Shown: one piece after another, positions 29,046 to 38,792 of the stretch
Numbering within the stretch: position 1 is the stretch's first letter
Layout of the letters: each line of letters opens with the position of its first letter
Assembly: GCA_963697965.1 (NCBI GenBank)
Contig: OY969108.1
Location: 1,984,001 to 2,048,000 of the forward strand
Direction: 5' to 3'
Length of the DNA stretch: 64,000 bases
Origin: JAPLJC01 sp963697965
GTDB lineage: Bacteria; Desulfobacterota; Desulfobaccia; Desulfobaccales; 0-14-0-80-60-11
Notes under the pieces: generated by a model
Told to the model about the DNA's origin: nothing
The model's database searches: none
What the model saw: the letters and a program-made list of their open reading frames with translations, nothing else
Made by a program: the position numbers and the translations under genes

Positions 29046-30515
29046 GTGAGCAGCATCGAGCCAGAGGCCATTGCGGGTACGGCCGGCGCGGAGACCGCGG
29101 GCAAGTGGACCGTCATGGGGATCATGGCCATCGGCCTCTTTATGGTGTGCCTGGACTCCAGCATTGTCAATATCTCGCTTCCCAAGATCAGCCTCTCTTT
29201 TCAGGTCCCTCTCAGTGGTCTGGTGGAATGGGTCATCATTGCCTATCTCATCGTTATAGCGAGCCTCCTGCTGACCTTTGGCCGGCTGTTGGACATGGTG
29301 GGGCAGAAACTCCTGTGGCTGCTGGGACTCTTCATTTTTACCATAAGCTCCGCCATTTGCGGGGCGGCTCCGTCGCTGCTGCTCCTGGTCATTTCCCGGG
29401 CATTTCAGGCAGTGGGGGGCGCGTTGATCATGGCCATCAGTCCGGCCATGATAGCCCGCGCCTTTCCGGCCACCGAGTGGGGGCGGGCCTTGGGTATTCT
29501 GGCCCTGGTGGTGGCCGCCGGCACCAGTGCCGGCCCCGCGGTGGGCGGTCTCATAACGGAAGCCTTCACCTGGCGCTGGATCTTTTACGTCAATGTCCCC
29601 ATAGGGATAATCGGCATGGCCGCGGCCCTGCGCCTGCTGAGGGAGCCCATGCGCCTGAGCCGGGGGCAACAGCGATTCGACCCTATCGGCGCCTTTCTGC
29701 TTTCGTTCAGCCTCGGCTGCCTGATGCTGGGTTTGAGCTTCGGCCAGGAAGCAGGCTGGCGTTCATTCACCATTGTGGGGCTCTTCGTGTCAGCTTTGCT
29801 GCTGTTGGCGGCCTTCATTATCCACGAAAAGCACCATTCCCAGCCCATTGTCGATTTTTCCCTCTTTCGCAACCGCCTGTTCTCCGCGGCGATTGTCAGC
29901 AGCTTTCTCGCCTTCTTGTCGCTGTTTGCCGTGATGTTCCTGATGCCCTTTTACCTGGAGGAACTGCGGGCGCTGCCGATCCATGTGGCAGGGCTGCTGT
30001 TGACCGCGGTGCCGCTCACCATCGGGGTGGTGGCCCCGTTAAGCGGCAGGCTTTCTGACCGGTTCGGATCGCGGCTTCTCAGTTCCTCGGGCCTGGCCAT
30101 CGTCTGTCTGGGGCTTTGGTTTCTCAGCCGCCTGCAGCCAGGGAGTTCTCTTTTTGGCATTGTCTGGCCGCTGGTGGTTACCGGCTTAGGGCAAGCGCTT
30201 TTCCAACCGCCCAACAATAACGCCATTTTAAGTTCAGTGCCGCCAGAGCGCCTGGGAATTGCCTCCGGGTTTTTAAATACGGTGCGGGTGCTGGGCCAAT
30301 CCTCCAGTGTTGCTGTCTCTGGGGCAATTTTCGCATCCCTGGGCGGCGCCCAGGCCGGTGCGGCGCTAAGCCAGAAATTGGTCCTTCCATCCGCTCAATT
30401 GCAAGCGGTTTTTACCCACGCCTTTCAGGCAGCTATGCTCACCTGCATGATCATTGCCAGTATCGGGGTGTTCACTTCACTGATGCGCGGCCCCAAGGGC
30501 AGCAGCTACCGCTGA
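29046..30515 (+). CDS. MFS drug efflux transporter, DHA2 (14-TM) family
   Basis: A 489-residue major facilitator of the EmrB/QacA type. The early motif LDSSIVNISLPKIS is the DHA2 signature in the first helix (D-x-x-I/V-V-N-x-A/S-L-P). The antiporter motif C region is GTSAGPAVGGLI. The hydrophobic pattern fits about 14 helices. It starts at a GTG with GGAAGG upstream, after a 68-nt gap from the ABC permease, and is probably in the same MarR-controlled unit. Proton-driven export of toxic compounds is expected. Confidence 0.92.
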   Translation: MSSIEPEAIAGTAGAETAGKWTVMGIMAIGLFMVCLDSSIVNISLPKISLSFQVPLSGLVEWVIIAYLIVIASLLLTFGRLLDMVGQKLLWLLGLFIFTISSAICGAAPSLLLLVISRAFQAVGGALIMAISPAMIARAFPATEWGRALGILALVVAAGTSAGPAVGGLITEAFTWRWIFYVNVPIGIIGMAAALRLLREPMRLSRGQQRFDPIGAFLLSFSLGCLMLGLSFGQEAGWRSFTIVGLFVSALLLLAAFIIHEKHHSQPIVDFSLFRNRLFSAAIVSSFLAFLSLFAVMFLMPFYLEELRALPIHVAGLLLTAVPLTIGVVAPLSGRLSDRFGSRLLSSSGLAIVCLGLWFLSRLQPGSSLFGIVWPLVVTGLGQALFQPPNNNAILSSVPPERLGIASGFLNTVRVLGQSSSVAVSGAIFASLGGAQAGAALSQKLVLPSAQLQAVFTHAFQAAMLTCMIIASIGVFTSLMRGPKGSSYR

Positions 30516-30542
30516 CCGCGGCCAGGAAGAGGGAGACTTTTT

Positions 30543-31499
30543 ATGGGAACCGGCAAGAAGATTTTGATGGCGGTGGACGGATCTTCCTACTCACTGGCGG
30601 CCATCAATTATGTGGCCGCCATGTGCTCGGGATCGAAGGTGGAGGTGGGTCTTCTCCATGTTCTGCCCATGGCGTCCGAAGAACTGCTCTGGCAGATCAA
30701 CGTGGATGAAGACTTCAAGTCGAAGATCAAAGAGCGATACGAACGCTTCAACGCCGAATGCCAGCGAGCGGCTGAGAAATTCCTGGACCGGGCCAAAGAG
30801 ATCCTGGTGGGCTCCGGCTGCTATGTTCCGGACCTCATCATAACCATGCTGCGGCAATGGCAATCGGGGATTGCCAGAGATATCCTGGCCGAAGCGAAGA
30901 AAGGTTATGACGCCGTGGTCATTGGCAGAAGAGGGATCGGCATGATCGAAGGCCTGATGCTGGGAAGCGTCTCCGCCCAAATCGTGCAGGCAGTCGATTG
31001 GCTCCCGGTTTGGGTCATCGGCGGGGAAACCGTTTCCGGTAAAATGTTGCTGGCCGTGGATGCTTCGCTGAATTCCCGCCGGGCGGTGATCTACGCCGCC
31101 CCCTATGCGGCGCAATCCGGGGCTGAGATTACCCTCTTGCACGTGCTGCGCAAATTCTTCCCTGGAGGAACCCCGTATTTGACCACGGCTGGGGCGGACG
31201 GAGCGGAAATCGAGACGGCGCTCAATGAGAACCTGAAACCGAAGGTTCAGGAAATGTTTGCTGATTACCGGGGCTGCCTGGAAAAGGCGGGCGTGGCGCC
31301 TGAGCGGATTAGCAGCAAATGCGCTCTCGGCAGTTTTAGCCGGGCGGCCAGTATCCTGACTGCCGCCAGAGAGGGGAACTACGGCACCGTTATCTTAGGC
31401 AGGAGGGGAATATCAGCGGTACGCGAATTCATTATGGGCCGGGTAACCACCAAGGTGTTGAACGGGGCCGAAGGCCTAAACGTCTGGATTGTCCCTTGA
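30543..31499 (+). CDS. Tandem universal stress protein (two Usp domains)
   Basis: A 318-residue protein made of two Usp domains, roughly 1-157 and 165-318. Each starts with an ILMAVDGSSYS/MLLAVDASLNS strand. Each ends with a nucleotide-loop remnant: VVIGRRGIGMIEGLMLGSVS in the first, VILGRRGISAVREFIMGRVT in the second. The second deviates from the canonical GS/T, so ATP binding there is uncertain. The ribosome site GAGGGAG precedes the ATG. It follows the MFS gene by 27 nt and seems to close the export cluster. Confidence 0.92.
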   Translation: MGTGKKILMAVDGSSYSLAAINYVAAMCSGSKVEVGLLHVLPMASEELLWQINVDEDFKSKIKERYERFNAECQRAAEKFLDRAKEILVGSGCYVPDLIITMLRQWQSGIARDILAEAKKGYDAVVIGRRGIGMIEGLMLGSVSAQIVQAVDWLPVWVIGGETVSGKMLLAVDASLNSRRAVIYAAPYAAQSGAEITLLHVLRKFFPGGTPYLTTAGADGAEIETALNENLKPKVQEMFADYRGCLEKAGVAPERISSKCALGSFSRAASILTAAREGNYGTVILGRRGISAVREFIMGRVTTKVLNGAEGLNVWIVP

Positions 31500-31523
31500 A
31501 GGATGTGGATGCGGCTTGCCCCC

Positions 31524-31713
31524 AGTATTGTGCCCCACGGAAAGATTGCCTGGATGCTTTGCCTTTTTCCCTGGTCCTTGAGATGGCGACAGGTGGAGGT
31601 GGTAATTTATGGTTTATTTCCCATATGTTGCCACCATCCCCCCAATCCCCTCCCCTCTCAGGGAGGGGCTTATCTCAAATTTGTTAGTTAAGATAATTGT
31701 GGGATACAACACT
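31524..31713. mobile_element. MITE-like element, copy 1
   Basis: A 190-nt non-coding element. Its left end AGTATTGTGCCCCAC and right end GTGGGATACAACACT are imperfect inverted repeats. The interior has TGGTAATTTATGGTTTATTT, TGTTGCCACC and CCCCTCCCCTCTCAGGGAGG. The interior and left end match 45746-45938 over almost the whole length. No transposase is encoded. Short open frames through it are not genes. Confidence 0.75.
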
Positions 31714-31733
31714 AGCCATCCGGGAGCTGAGCA

Positions 31734-32999
31734 ATGACTTTTGAGCAGAGGTTCGAGAAGGTGCGGGAATTGACCAAGGCGCTGGGCCAGCGGCGGGAGC
31801 AGATGATCGCCCAGGCTGCCCTTGATCTCCAGTTTGCCGCTAAAGACACCGACCATGAGGTGGATCTGGCCATGGACCGGTTGGGGAACTTTCTTGAGGT
31901 CCGGGAGGCATTAGATTCCAGGAGACCTTTGGGGGGGCCGGACTCCTGGGTGGCCGTGGCGCTCTCTTATAACGGCAGCGCCTGGCTGAACCTGGTGATC
32001 ACCGCAGCCTATATGGCTGGAAACCAGGTCCTGGTGAAACTTTCCTCCAAGGGGTCCGGGCTCTCGAGCCTGATGGAGGAAATTTATCAGCCTATCTTTG
32101 GAGACGCCATCACGTTTTACCGGGACCGGGGCCGCAGCTTCATGGAGGAAGCGCTAAAGAACCCCAAGATCTCCGGGGTGGTCTTTTTCGGGTTTGACCA
32201 GCACGTGCTCCCCTACCAGGAAGCCTTCCGCCAGAGCGGCAAGAAGTTCATTTTTGAAGGACCGGGATCAGACCCGTTCATCGTTTTTCCCGACGCCGAC
32301 CTCTCGCAAGCCCTGGCCGATCTGATGGCCGCCAAGTTTGCCTATTCCGGGCAGACCTGCACAGCGCCCAAGAGGATCTTTATCCATGAGGCCGTCTACG
32401 AGCAATTCCTAAAAATGATAGCGCCTGAAGTTGAGGGCCTGCGGGTGGGCGATCCGACAGATCGAAGCGTGCAGGTGACCCCGCTGGGGAGCGGCCTGGC
32501 CGTGGCCGGCATCAAGGCGGCCTTGTCCGAGGCGGAGGCCAGGGGCGCCCAAATCCTGGTGGGAGGTAAAATCGCGGGGAACCTGGTCTATCCCACGCTC
32601 ATCCGGGATGCCACCGATGACCTGCTGGGCATGAAAAATGAGATCTTCGGCCCGGTCTTATTCACCAGCAGTTTCTCCGAGCGGGAGGTGGTGGTGGCGC
32701 GGGCCCAGAATCACCAATATGGTCTCCGGGCCGCGGTATATGGCGGAGAAGAGGCCGCCCTCACCGCCGCGGCTTTGAGGGGTGAGAAATACTGCCACCC
32801 GGTGCCTGATTATACCTTCGGCAAATTCGGCACGGTTTCCTTAAACGAACCCCGGGCAGAGTCCTGGCGGGGGGCCCTGGTGACCAAGGCGGTGGGTGGC
32901 TACGGCTACTCCGGCTGGATCTGGGAGACCGTGGAGGGGCGCTTCCAGATCAAGCAAGGCCCCAAACTGATCCACCTGGAGACGTCCCTTCCGGCTTAG
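31734..32999 (+). CDS. Aldehyde dehydrogenase family protein
   Basis: A 421-residue NAD(P)-dependent aldehyde dehydrogenase, shorter than the usual 470-500. The catalytic cysteine is in YSGQTCTAPKR, and the general-base glutamate is in FIFEGPGSDPFIV, a variant of the usual ELGG motif. KNEIFGPVLFTSSF matches the EIFGPV motif near the cofactor site. The N-terminus lacks part of the normal cofactor domain, so it may be a specialised member (acyl-CoA reductase-like or semialdehyde type). The substrate is unknown. GGGAG upstream supports the start. Confidence 0.85.
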   Translation: MTFEQRFEKVRELTKALGQRREQMIAQAALDLQFAAKDTDHEVDLAMDRLGNFLEVREALDSRRPLGGPDSWVAVALSYNGSAWLNLVITAAYMAGNQVLVKLSSKGSGLSSLMEEIYQPIFGDAITFYRDRGRSFMEEALKNPKISGVVFFGFDQHVLPYQEAFRQSGKKFIFEGPGSDPFIVFPDADLSQALADLMAAKFAYSGQTCTAPKRIFIHEAVYEQFLKMIAPEVEGLRVGDPTDRSVQVTPLGSGLAVAGIKAALSEAEARGAQILVGGKIAGNLVYPTLIRDATDDLLGMKNEIFGPVLFTSSFSEREVVVARAQNHQYGLRAAVYGGEEAALTAAALRGEKYCHPVPDYTFGKFGTVSLNEPRAESWRGALVTKAVGGYGYSGWIWETVEGRFQIKQGPKLIHLETSLPA

Positions 33000-33164
33000 G
33001 CGGATCCCCCTAAACTCCTGGGCTGCTCCCCAACGGGGAAGTATTTGGATTCTGAGGGGTAGATCATGGCTCCATCCATTTTCTATGTGCTATTTGTTAA
33101 TTAATGTTTGCTAATGGGGGCAAAGTATGCTAAAGGGATTCTAATAGACTGTAAGGTGGAAATC

Positions 33165-33416
33165 ATGATTAAGCTCGAAGTTAAAGAAGGATTCCTCACG
33201 ACCCGTGAGCTCGCAGACCTACTGAGAGTGTCGGAAATGACCGTTCATCGCATGGTCGATCGTGGCGCTCTCCCCTGCTACCAAATTGGCCGGGGTAAGC
33301 GCTTTAGGTGGGAAGATGTGGAGAACTTCCTGGAACGGTCTAAATTCGTGGGAAGGGAAAAAAAGACTCCTATGGAGCGTGGGCTTTTTAACGGTTATGA
33401 AGAAGAAAACCGATAG
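33165..33416 (+). CDS. Excisionase/MerR-like helix-turn-helix protein
   Basis: An 83-residue DNA-binding protein of the Xis/MerR-like HTH_17 type. LTTRELADLLRVSEMTVHRM is the helix-turn-helix, followed by GALPCYQIGRGKRFRWEDVE, the wing and typical C-terminal of this family. The ATG at 33165 follows AAGGTGG at a good distance; the frame is open back to 33108. It precedes the nuclease gene by 18 nt and is the first gene of the restriction-modification island, so it may act as its controller. That role is inference. Confidence 0.82.
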   Translation: MIKLEVKEGFLTTRELADLLRVSEMTVHRMVDRGALPCYQIGRGKRFRWEDVENFLERSKFVGREKKTPMERGLFNGYEEENR

Positions 33417-33434
33417 ATGAAATAGGGGCCAGTA

Positions 33435-34533
33435 ATGCAACTATATATTCAGGACCCGACAGACCCGCAAGCGCCTTTTCTTCATGAGCAGATACTGGAA
33501 AAATGCGAGGGAGCGACACACGGGGCCGGAGCATTTGCCTTTGTGACTTTCGAGGGTGTAAACCTTTTACTTAACGATGAAATATTTAGGAGATTTGCCA
33601 CTGGAGGTACTTTTTATCTAATTGTCGGTGTTGACGGAGTGACAAATGTTCGGGCGCTGATTGCACTTCAAAATGCGAGTCGTGAGCTACCCGGCTTGAC
33701 GGTAAGGGTCTTTTATCATGATCTATTCCCACAGTCGGTGTTTCACCCTAAATTTTGTTGGTTCAGGCACAGCACAAGGGGGTTTCTTATCACTGGTTCC
33801 GGCAACCTCACTGCAAAGGGACTGCGAGGGAACTGGGAAGCATTTGCCATCGGTGAGCTTGGAGTCGATGCCGCTGATGCTTTGGAAGCTCAATGGAAAC
33901 AATGGGTTGAAGTGCATACTACGCACTTGAGACTTTTAGATGATGAGAATGTGCTCGCTCGAGCCGCGCTAAATATACAGCAGCGAAGGCCGCTCGCTCC
34001 AGTTTCCCCACCTGAGGAAGCGGGGCTTGAAGCTGTGAAAGAGCCCCCGGCTTTACCGCCTCAATTTCTTCGGGTGTTGGTTGCAGAGATACCACGTGGG
34101 TCATACCGATGGAACCAGGCGAATTTTGATCTAAACAGCTTCCGTAACTTTTTCGGTGCCGAACCCGGCAGGGTACAGAGAATAGTATTGCAGCAAGTTG
34201 ACGAGAACGGAGTGCCTAGGAAAACTAGAAAGTCGCCCAAGTGTAGCGGTAAAGAGCCAGAATTATCGGTTCGAATTAGAGGCTGCGGCTGGATTATCGT
34301 ATCCAGACGCAGGTCGCCCAATTGCGGTTTTCATTGAAATTGCGCCACGCACTTTTAGATATCGGCTCTTGATGCCCGATGATCCCCAACATGGGATTAT
34401 GAATGCCTTCTTGGATAGCACGTGGAGGGGGCGGGACGACCGGCTGCGCCGCGTGATCAGAGATACGGATGTGCTCCGGCAGGCATGGCCAAATTCACCG
34501 CTCTGGCAAATGCCTTTAGAGGTCGAGGATTAG
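33435..34533 (+). pseudogene. PLD-family restriction endonuclease, BfiI-like, with a frameshift
   Basis: Two overlapping frames together make one protein of about 365 residues. The first (33435 to about 34240) has the single HKD-type active site of phospholipase-D nucleases: FHPKFCWF then ITGSGNLTAKGL. The second continues to 34533 (NYRFELEAAAGLSYPDAGRP, then LMPDDPQHGIMN). One extra base somewhere in 34215-34245 accounts for the break. BfiI, a type IIS enzyme of 358 residues, has this architecture: a PLD nuclease with a C-terminal DNA-recognition domain. The C-terminal domain here is not independently recognised. It is followed at once by two methyltransferases. The frameshift, if real, would remove the recognition part. 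Confidence 0.75.
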
Positions 34534-34534
34534 A

Positions 34535-35956
34535 ATGCAGCGTATCATGAAGAATAGACAGATTACCTTCACCTTTGATGATGTGGCCGAGACCTCCTTA
34601 CCACAAACCTGTCATGGGCCGAGAGTAAGCGTGCCCTTGCGCCCTATCCATTATTTGGGAAGCAAGCTTCGCATTGTGGACTTGGTTCGAGAAGTCGTTG
34701 ACAGGGTTGATGCCTCGGGCGGCCCGGTATGCGATCTATTCGCTGGCTCAGGTACTGTTTCGCGGGAACTTTCCACTTTTCGCTCAGTCGTAGCGGTGGA
34801 CATTCAGGAGTATTCAAGGGTACTCTGCTCTGCCCTGCTGAAACCTCCTTGCGTCAAGAAGGATGATGTGACGCAGTTCTTGAATAAAGCACTTTCATCA
34901 GAGCACGCTCGTCGCTTGTCTTGGGCAATCGAACCGATGGTAAGCTATGAGGCGAGTTGTCGGCATCAAGCCGAGATCGGGAATGTTGAGCCACTCTGCC
35001 AGTTGTTCGAATATGCCTCGATCATTTCATTCGAGCATGGTGCCGGACATTTTAAAGACGCGGTGCTGAGTTCGGCCTTGAACGAGACCGTTAGTCGATT
35101 GCGGAAAGCCAGCTTGGTGGACACACCAAGCGCTATGACAACGCGCTATTTCGGCGGGATTTATTTCTCATACCTTCAGGCGTCGCAAATAGACATGCTA
35201 CTTGAAGCGGTGTCATCACTCTCTCTTTCGGAGAGAGATATATTCTTGGCGGCAGTTTTGAGCACGGCAAGTGAGGTGGTGAATACCGTGGGCAAACAAT
35301 TCGCGCAGCCAATTCGTCCACGATTTGCAGATGGTAGGCCCAAACCGAACTTATACAAACGCTTTACTCGCGACCGAACGATAGATGCTACTGACGCATT
35401 CACAACGTGGATAGCCCGATATCTGGCAGTACAGCCCTCAGTTCGAGAACATCGCGTGATCAGGAGCGATTACGCAGACGCTTTGGATAATATGGAAGGT
35501 CAAGTGAGCGTCGTATATGCAGACCCGCCATATACTCGTGACCACTATAGCCGGTATTACCATGTGCTAGAAACTCTTTGCCTCCGCGACTGTCCATCTG
35601 TGTCAACGGTTCGCATCGATGGCGATGATCGGATGAGCAGAGGTATCTATCGAACCGGACGCTATCAGTCTCCATTCTGTATTAAGTCCAAAGCTCCATA
35701 TGCCTTCTCCACGCTCTTTGCAAAAGTGCGATGCTTAAAAGTGCCACTCGTATTGTCCTACTCCCCGTTTGAAAAAAAGACGGGTGCGAGACCGCGATTG
35801 ATGGCTATTAAGGATATTGTGGAGCTATCCCGCAAATCATTCAGTTCCGTCGAGGTCATACCTGCCGGACGGATATCTCACAGCAAATTGAACCGGTCGG
35901 ATATGAATAAGGCTGTCTCTCTCGGTGCAGAGACTTTTATAATCTGCAAACCATAA
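34535..35956 (+). CDS. DNA adenine methyltransferase, D12 class (alpha-type)
   Basis: A 473-residue N6-adenine methyltransferase. Motif I is VCDLFAGSGTVSREL (SAM binding) and the catalytic motif IV is YADPPYTRDHYSRYY. The order I before IV is that of the alpha class, in which the target-recognition region lies between, consistent with the long middle segment here. The sequence after RPIHYLGSKLRI is characteristic of D12 enzymes. It starts one nt after the nuclease frame ends and has GAGG six nt upstream. It presumably protects one strand of the target site. Confidence 0.88.
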   Translation: MQRIMKNRQITFTFDDVAETSLPQTCHGPRVSVPLRPIHYLGSKLRIVDLVREVVDRVDASGGPVCDLFAGSGTVSRELSTFRSVVAVDIQEYSRVLCSALLKPPCVKKDDVTQFLNKALSSEHARRLSWAIEPMVSYEASCRHQAEIGNVEPLCQLFEYASIISFEHGAGHFKDAVLSSALNETVSRLRKASLVDTPSAMTTRYFGGIYFSYLQASQIDMLLEAVSSLSLSERDIFLAAVLSTASEVVNTVGKQFAQPIRPRFADGRPKPNLYKRFTRDRTIDATDAFTTWIARYLAVQPSVREHRVIRSDYADALDNMEGQVSVVYADPPYTRDHYSRYYHVLETLCLRDCPSVSTVRIDGDDRMSRGIYRTGRYQSPFCIKSKAPYAFSTLFAKVRCLKVPLVLSYSPFEKKTGARPRLMAIKDIVELSRKSFSSVEVIPAGRISHSKLNRSDMNKAVSLGAETFIICKP

Positions 35957-35965
35957 TCTACGTAT

Positions 35966-37135
35966 ATGAAAAAAGAAATCGTCAAATGGTTTTCATCCAA
36001 ACAGGCTCGCAATGTTGCGCGGTTCGTACATATGCCTGACCTGTCATACGGAAGGCGGGGCACCGGTAATGTGATTGCGCAGGGTGATAATATCGACGCA
36101 CTAAAGGCGCTCTCGGCAGTCGCTTCTGGGCAAATTCGCTGTATTTACATAGATCCTCCTTACAATAATCGAGAGCGCTACAACCATTATAGCGATGACC
36201 TCAGTCATGAGGCATGGCTTGAGAGCATTACTTTGCGTTTGAAGTACTTCGCAGAATTGCTGAGTGAGGACGGTAGTCTATGGATTTCGATCGATGACAG
36301 AGAGGTGCATTATCTAAAAGTCGCCGCCGACAAGATTTTGAATCGACAGAAGTTTATGTCCACAATTATCTGGGAGCAACGGACGACTCGTGAAAATCGC
36401 AGAGCATTCTCAAACAACCATGAGTACCTGCTTGTTTACGCGCAGAATCCAGTCGTGTTTCGGGAAACCCGCCATCGGCTGGACTTCACAGCCGAGGCGA
36501 TAAGTCGCTATAAAAATCCCGATAATGACCAACGAGGACCTTGGCAGTCAGTCTCAGCAAACGTGCAAGCTGGTCATGCCACACCTAGCCAGTTCTATGA
36601 GGTCATTTCCCCGAACGGCCGGCGTTACACCCCCCCGAATGGAAGATGTTGGGTCTACGACCGCGAAAGAATGCAAGAAGAGATTCTCAAAAATAATGTT
36701 TGGTTCGGCAAAGATGGGAATGGTGTACCACGATTAAAGGTGTTTCTCCATAATGGTGGAACTGGCCTAACCCCGCATACCCTCTGGCTGGCTTCCGAAG
36801 TTGGAACAAGCAAGTCTGCGAAGAAGCATTCACTACAGATGTTTCCACGTGACCCGGTGTTCGATACCCCTAAACCGGAACACCTAATCCATAGAATCCT
36901 CAATATCGCCACCGATCCGGGAGATTTGGTTCTCGATGCATATTTGGGTTCCGGAACAACAGCGGCAGTCGCTCATAAGATGGGAAGGCAATACGTTGGG
37001 ATTGAACAGGGCGACCATGCGATTACACACTGCGCCCATCGACTCCGTCTGGTCGTTGACGGCGAGGAAGGGGGCGTATCAAAGCTAGTCGGGTGGAATG
37101 GGGGTGGTGGATTCGACTTTTTCAGATTAGGTTAG
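35966..37135 (+). CDS. DNA methyltransferase, beta class (type III Mod-like)
   Basis: A 389-residue DNA methyltransferase of the beta type: catalytic motif IV CIYIDPPYNNRERYN comes first and SAM motif I, VLDAYLGSGTTAAVAH, comes near the C-terminus. DPPY suggests N6-adenine, but N4-cytosine enzymes sometimes share this form. It lies nine nt after the D12 enzyme. Two methyltransferases of opposite class next to one nuclease fit a system with an asymmetric recognition site, where each strand needs its own enzyme. The low ribosome-site quality suggests coupling to the previous gene. Confidence 0.88.
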   Translation: MKKEIVKWFSSKQARNVARFVHMPDLSYGRRGTGNVIAQGDNIDALKALSAVASGQIRCIYIDPPYNNRERYNHYSDDLSHEAWLESITLRLKYFAELLSEDGSLWISIDDREVHYLKVAADKILNRQKFMSTIIWEQRTTRENRRAFSNNHEYLLVYAQNPVVFRETRHRLDFTAEAISRYKNPDNDQRGPWQSVSANVQAGHATPSQFYEVISPNGRRYTPPNGRCWVYDRERMQEEILKNNVWFGKDGNGVPRLKVFLHNGGTGLTPHTLWLASEVGTSKSAKKHSLQMFPRDPVFDTPKPEHLIHRILNIATDPGDLVLDAYLGSGTTAAVAHKMGRQYVGIEQGDHAITHCAHRLRLVVDGEEGGVSKLVGWNGGGGFDFFRLG

Positions 37136-37271
37136 AGAAAAGGCCTTTTGGCCACAAGAAAATCTCATCTACTGACACAACCTTAAGCCCGCAGTGCCAA
37201 AAACCTGCCGAACACTGCTGAGGCTCAAGTAATCGCCAGGGCCGCCTCCTCGCTCCCCTCTGGACTCAGGT

Positions 37272-38783
37272 CTAAGGTTTCTTCTCCGCCACCGCTTCTT
37301 TTAGCGCTGCCACTGGCGACGCCTGTTCCCAGCCCCCGCCCAGGGCCTTGTAGAGGGCGATGAGGTCGGTGGAGATGTTAGCGTTGCTCTGCACCAGGGC
37401 GTTTTCGGCGGCGTAGAGCGAGTTCTGAGCGACCAGTACGTTGAGGAATTCGAGCATCCCTTCTGTGTAGAGCTGCAACGACAGGTCAAAGGCTTTACTG
37501 TTGGCGGCGACGGAGTCTTTGAGCGACTTGTAGTGTTCCTGTTCCTTGGCAAAGGCAATCAGGGCATTTTCCACGTCCTGAAAGGCGCCTAACACTGTCT
37601 GGCGATAGTTGATGAAGGCCTGGTCGCGCAGCGCTTCCTGCACCCGTATATTCGAGACGACGGCGCCTCCCTGGAGAATCGGCCAGGTCACCGAGGGGCC
37701 GAAGGAACCGGTGCGGCTGGCAACCGTCCACCAGCTATTCAGCAGGTTGCTCTGCCAGCTCACGGCGCCGGTCAGGGAAAACTGGGGGAAAAGATCGGCG
37801 GTGGCGACCCCGATCTGGGCGGTGGCCGCGTGCAATTGCGCCTCGGCCTGGCGGATGTCGGGACGGCGGCGCAGCAGGTCGGACGGCAGACCAGCCGGAA
37901 CCTGCGCCGGCACGCCGGGGATGTTGCCCGTCGGCGTCAACTGCTGCAGCAGGTCCGCCGGAGGCCGGGCCAGCAGTATGCTCAAGGCGTAGATCGACTG
38001 CCTGGCGGAGGTTTCAAACACCGGGATTTGCGCTTCGGTGGTGGCGACACTGGCCTCGGCGTTGGCGACGTCCAGGGCGCTGGCAAACCCGGCCCCCATT
38101 TTCTGGCGGGTGATCAGCGCCGTGTTTTGCATGGCCTTCAGATTTTTGCGGGCGATGGCTATTTGCTGTTGATAACCCCGTAGTTGCACATAGTCGAGCG
38201 CCACCTCGGCGGCGATGGTGACCTGGACGTTGCTGATGCCTTCGATGGCGGCCTGGACATTGGCGCTGGCTGATTCCACGTTGCGCCGCACCCCCCCGAA
38301 AAGGTCGAGCTCCCACAACGCATCGAAGCCCGCCTGATAGAGATTTTGGGACTGGCCCGCGGGAGCCGCCGCACCTTTCGAAGGAGAGGTGACGCCGGAG
38401 GTGGTTTCCCGCAGATATTCGCCGGAGCCGGTGATCACCGGCCATAAACCTGCAATGGCGATGCCGCGGGCGGCGCGAGCCTGCCGCAGATTAGCCACGG
38501 CCAGTTCCAGGTTGAGGTTCGTTTTCAGGGCATCTTCCACCAGTTGAGTCAACGTAGGATCATGAAAGCGTTTCCACCACTGCGCCAGTTCGGCCGGTTG
38601 CCCGGAGGCCACGGAAGTTGGCCGCGGCGCCGGCGCCTCCGTCACGCCGGCCCAGACGGCGGGCGCCTCCGGATGCGGCGCCTGGTAATCGGGCCCGACC
38701 ATGCAGCCGCTTAGCGGCAAGAACAGGAAACCGCAGGCTGCCAGCAGGGCCGGTATGCAAAACAGAGGCCGGTTCGTTTTCAT
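37272..38783 (-). CDS. Outer-membrane efflux lipoprotein, NodT/TolC family
   Basis: A 503-residue outer-membrane factor. It is lipidated: the signal ends in the lipobox LSGC with Cys27. MVGPDYQAPHPEAPAVW is the standard start of NodT-family lipoproteins. Two long repeated helical hairpin regions follow, including ANLRQARAARGIAIAGLWPV and the SEFS-type segment LLRRRPDIRQAEAQLHAATA. It exports substrates across the outer membrane with the preceding MacA/MacB-like proteins. The start at 38783 is used in place of an ATG nine nt upstream. It is the last gene of the efflux operon. Confidence 0.93.
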   Translation of the reverse strand: MKTNRPLFCIPALLAACGFLFLPLSGCMVGPDYQAPHPEAPAVWAGVTEAPAPRPTSVASGQPAELAQWWKRFHDPTLTQLVEDALKTNLNLELAVANLRQARAARGIAIAGLWPVITGSGEYLRETTSGVTSPSKGAAAPAGQSQNLYQAGFDALWELDLFGGVRRNVESASANVQAAIEGISNVQVTIAAEVALDYVQLRGYQQQIAIARKNLKAMQNTALITRQKMGAGFASALDVANAEASVATTEAQIPVFETSARQSIYALSILLARPPADLLQQLTPTGNIPGVPAQVPAGLPSDLLRRRPDIRQAEAQLHAATAQIGVATADLFPQFSLTGAVSWQSNLLNSWWTVASRTGSFGPSVTWPILQGGAVVSNIRVQEALRDQAFINYRQTVLGAFQDVENALIAFAKEQEHYKSLKDSVAANSKAFDLSLQLYTEGMLEFLNVLVAQNSLYAAENALVQSNANISTDLIALYKALGGGWEQASPVAALKEAVAEKKP

Positions 38784-38792
38784 GATCCCCAT

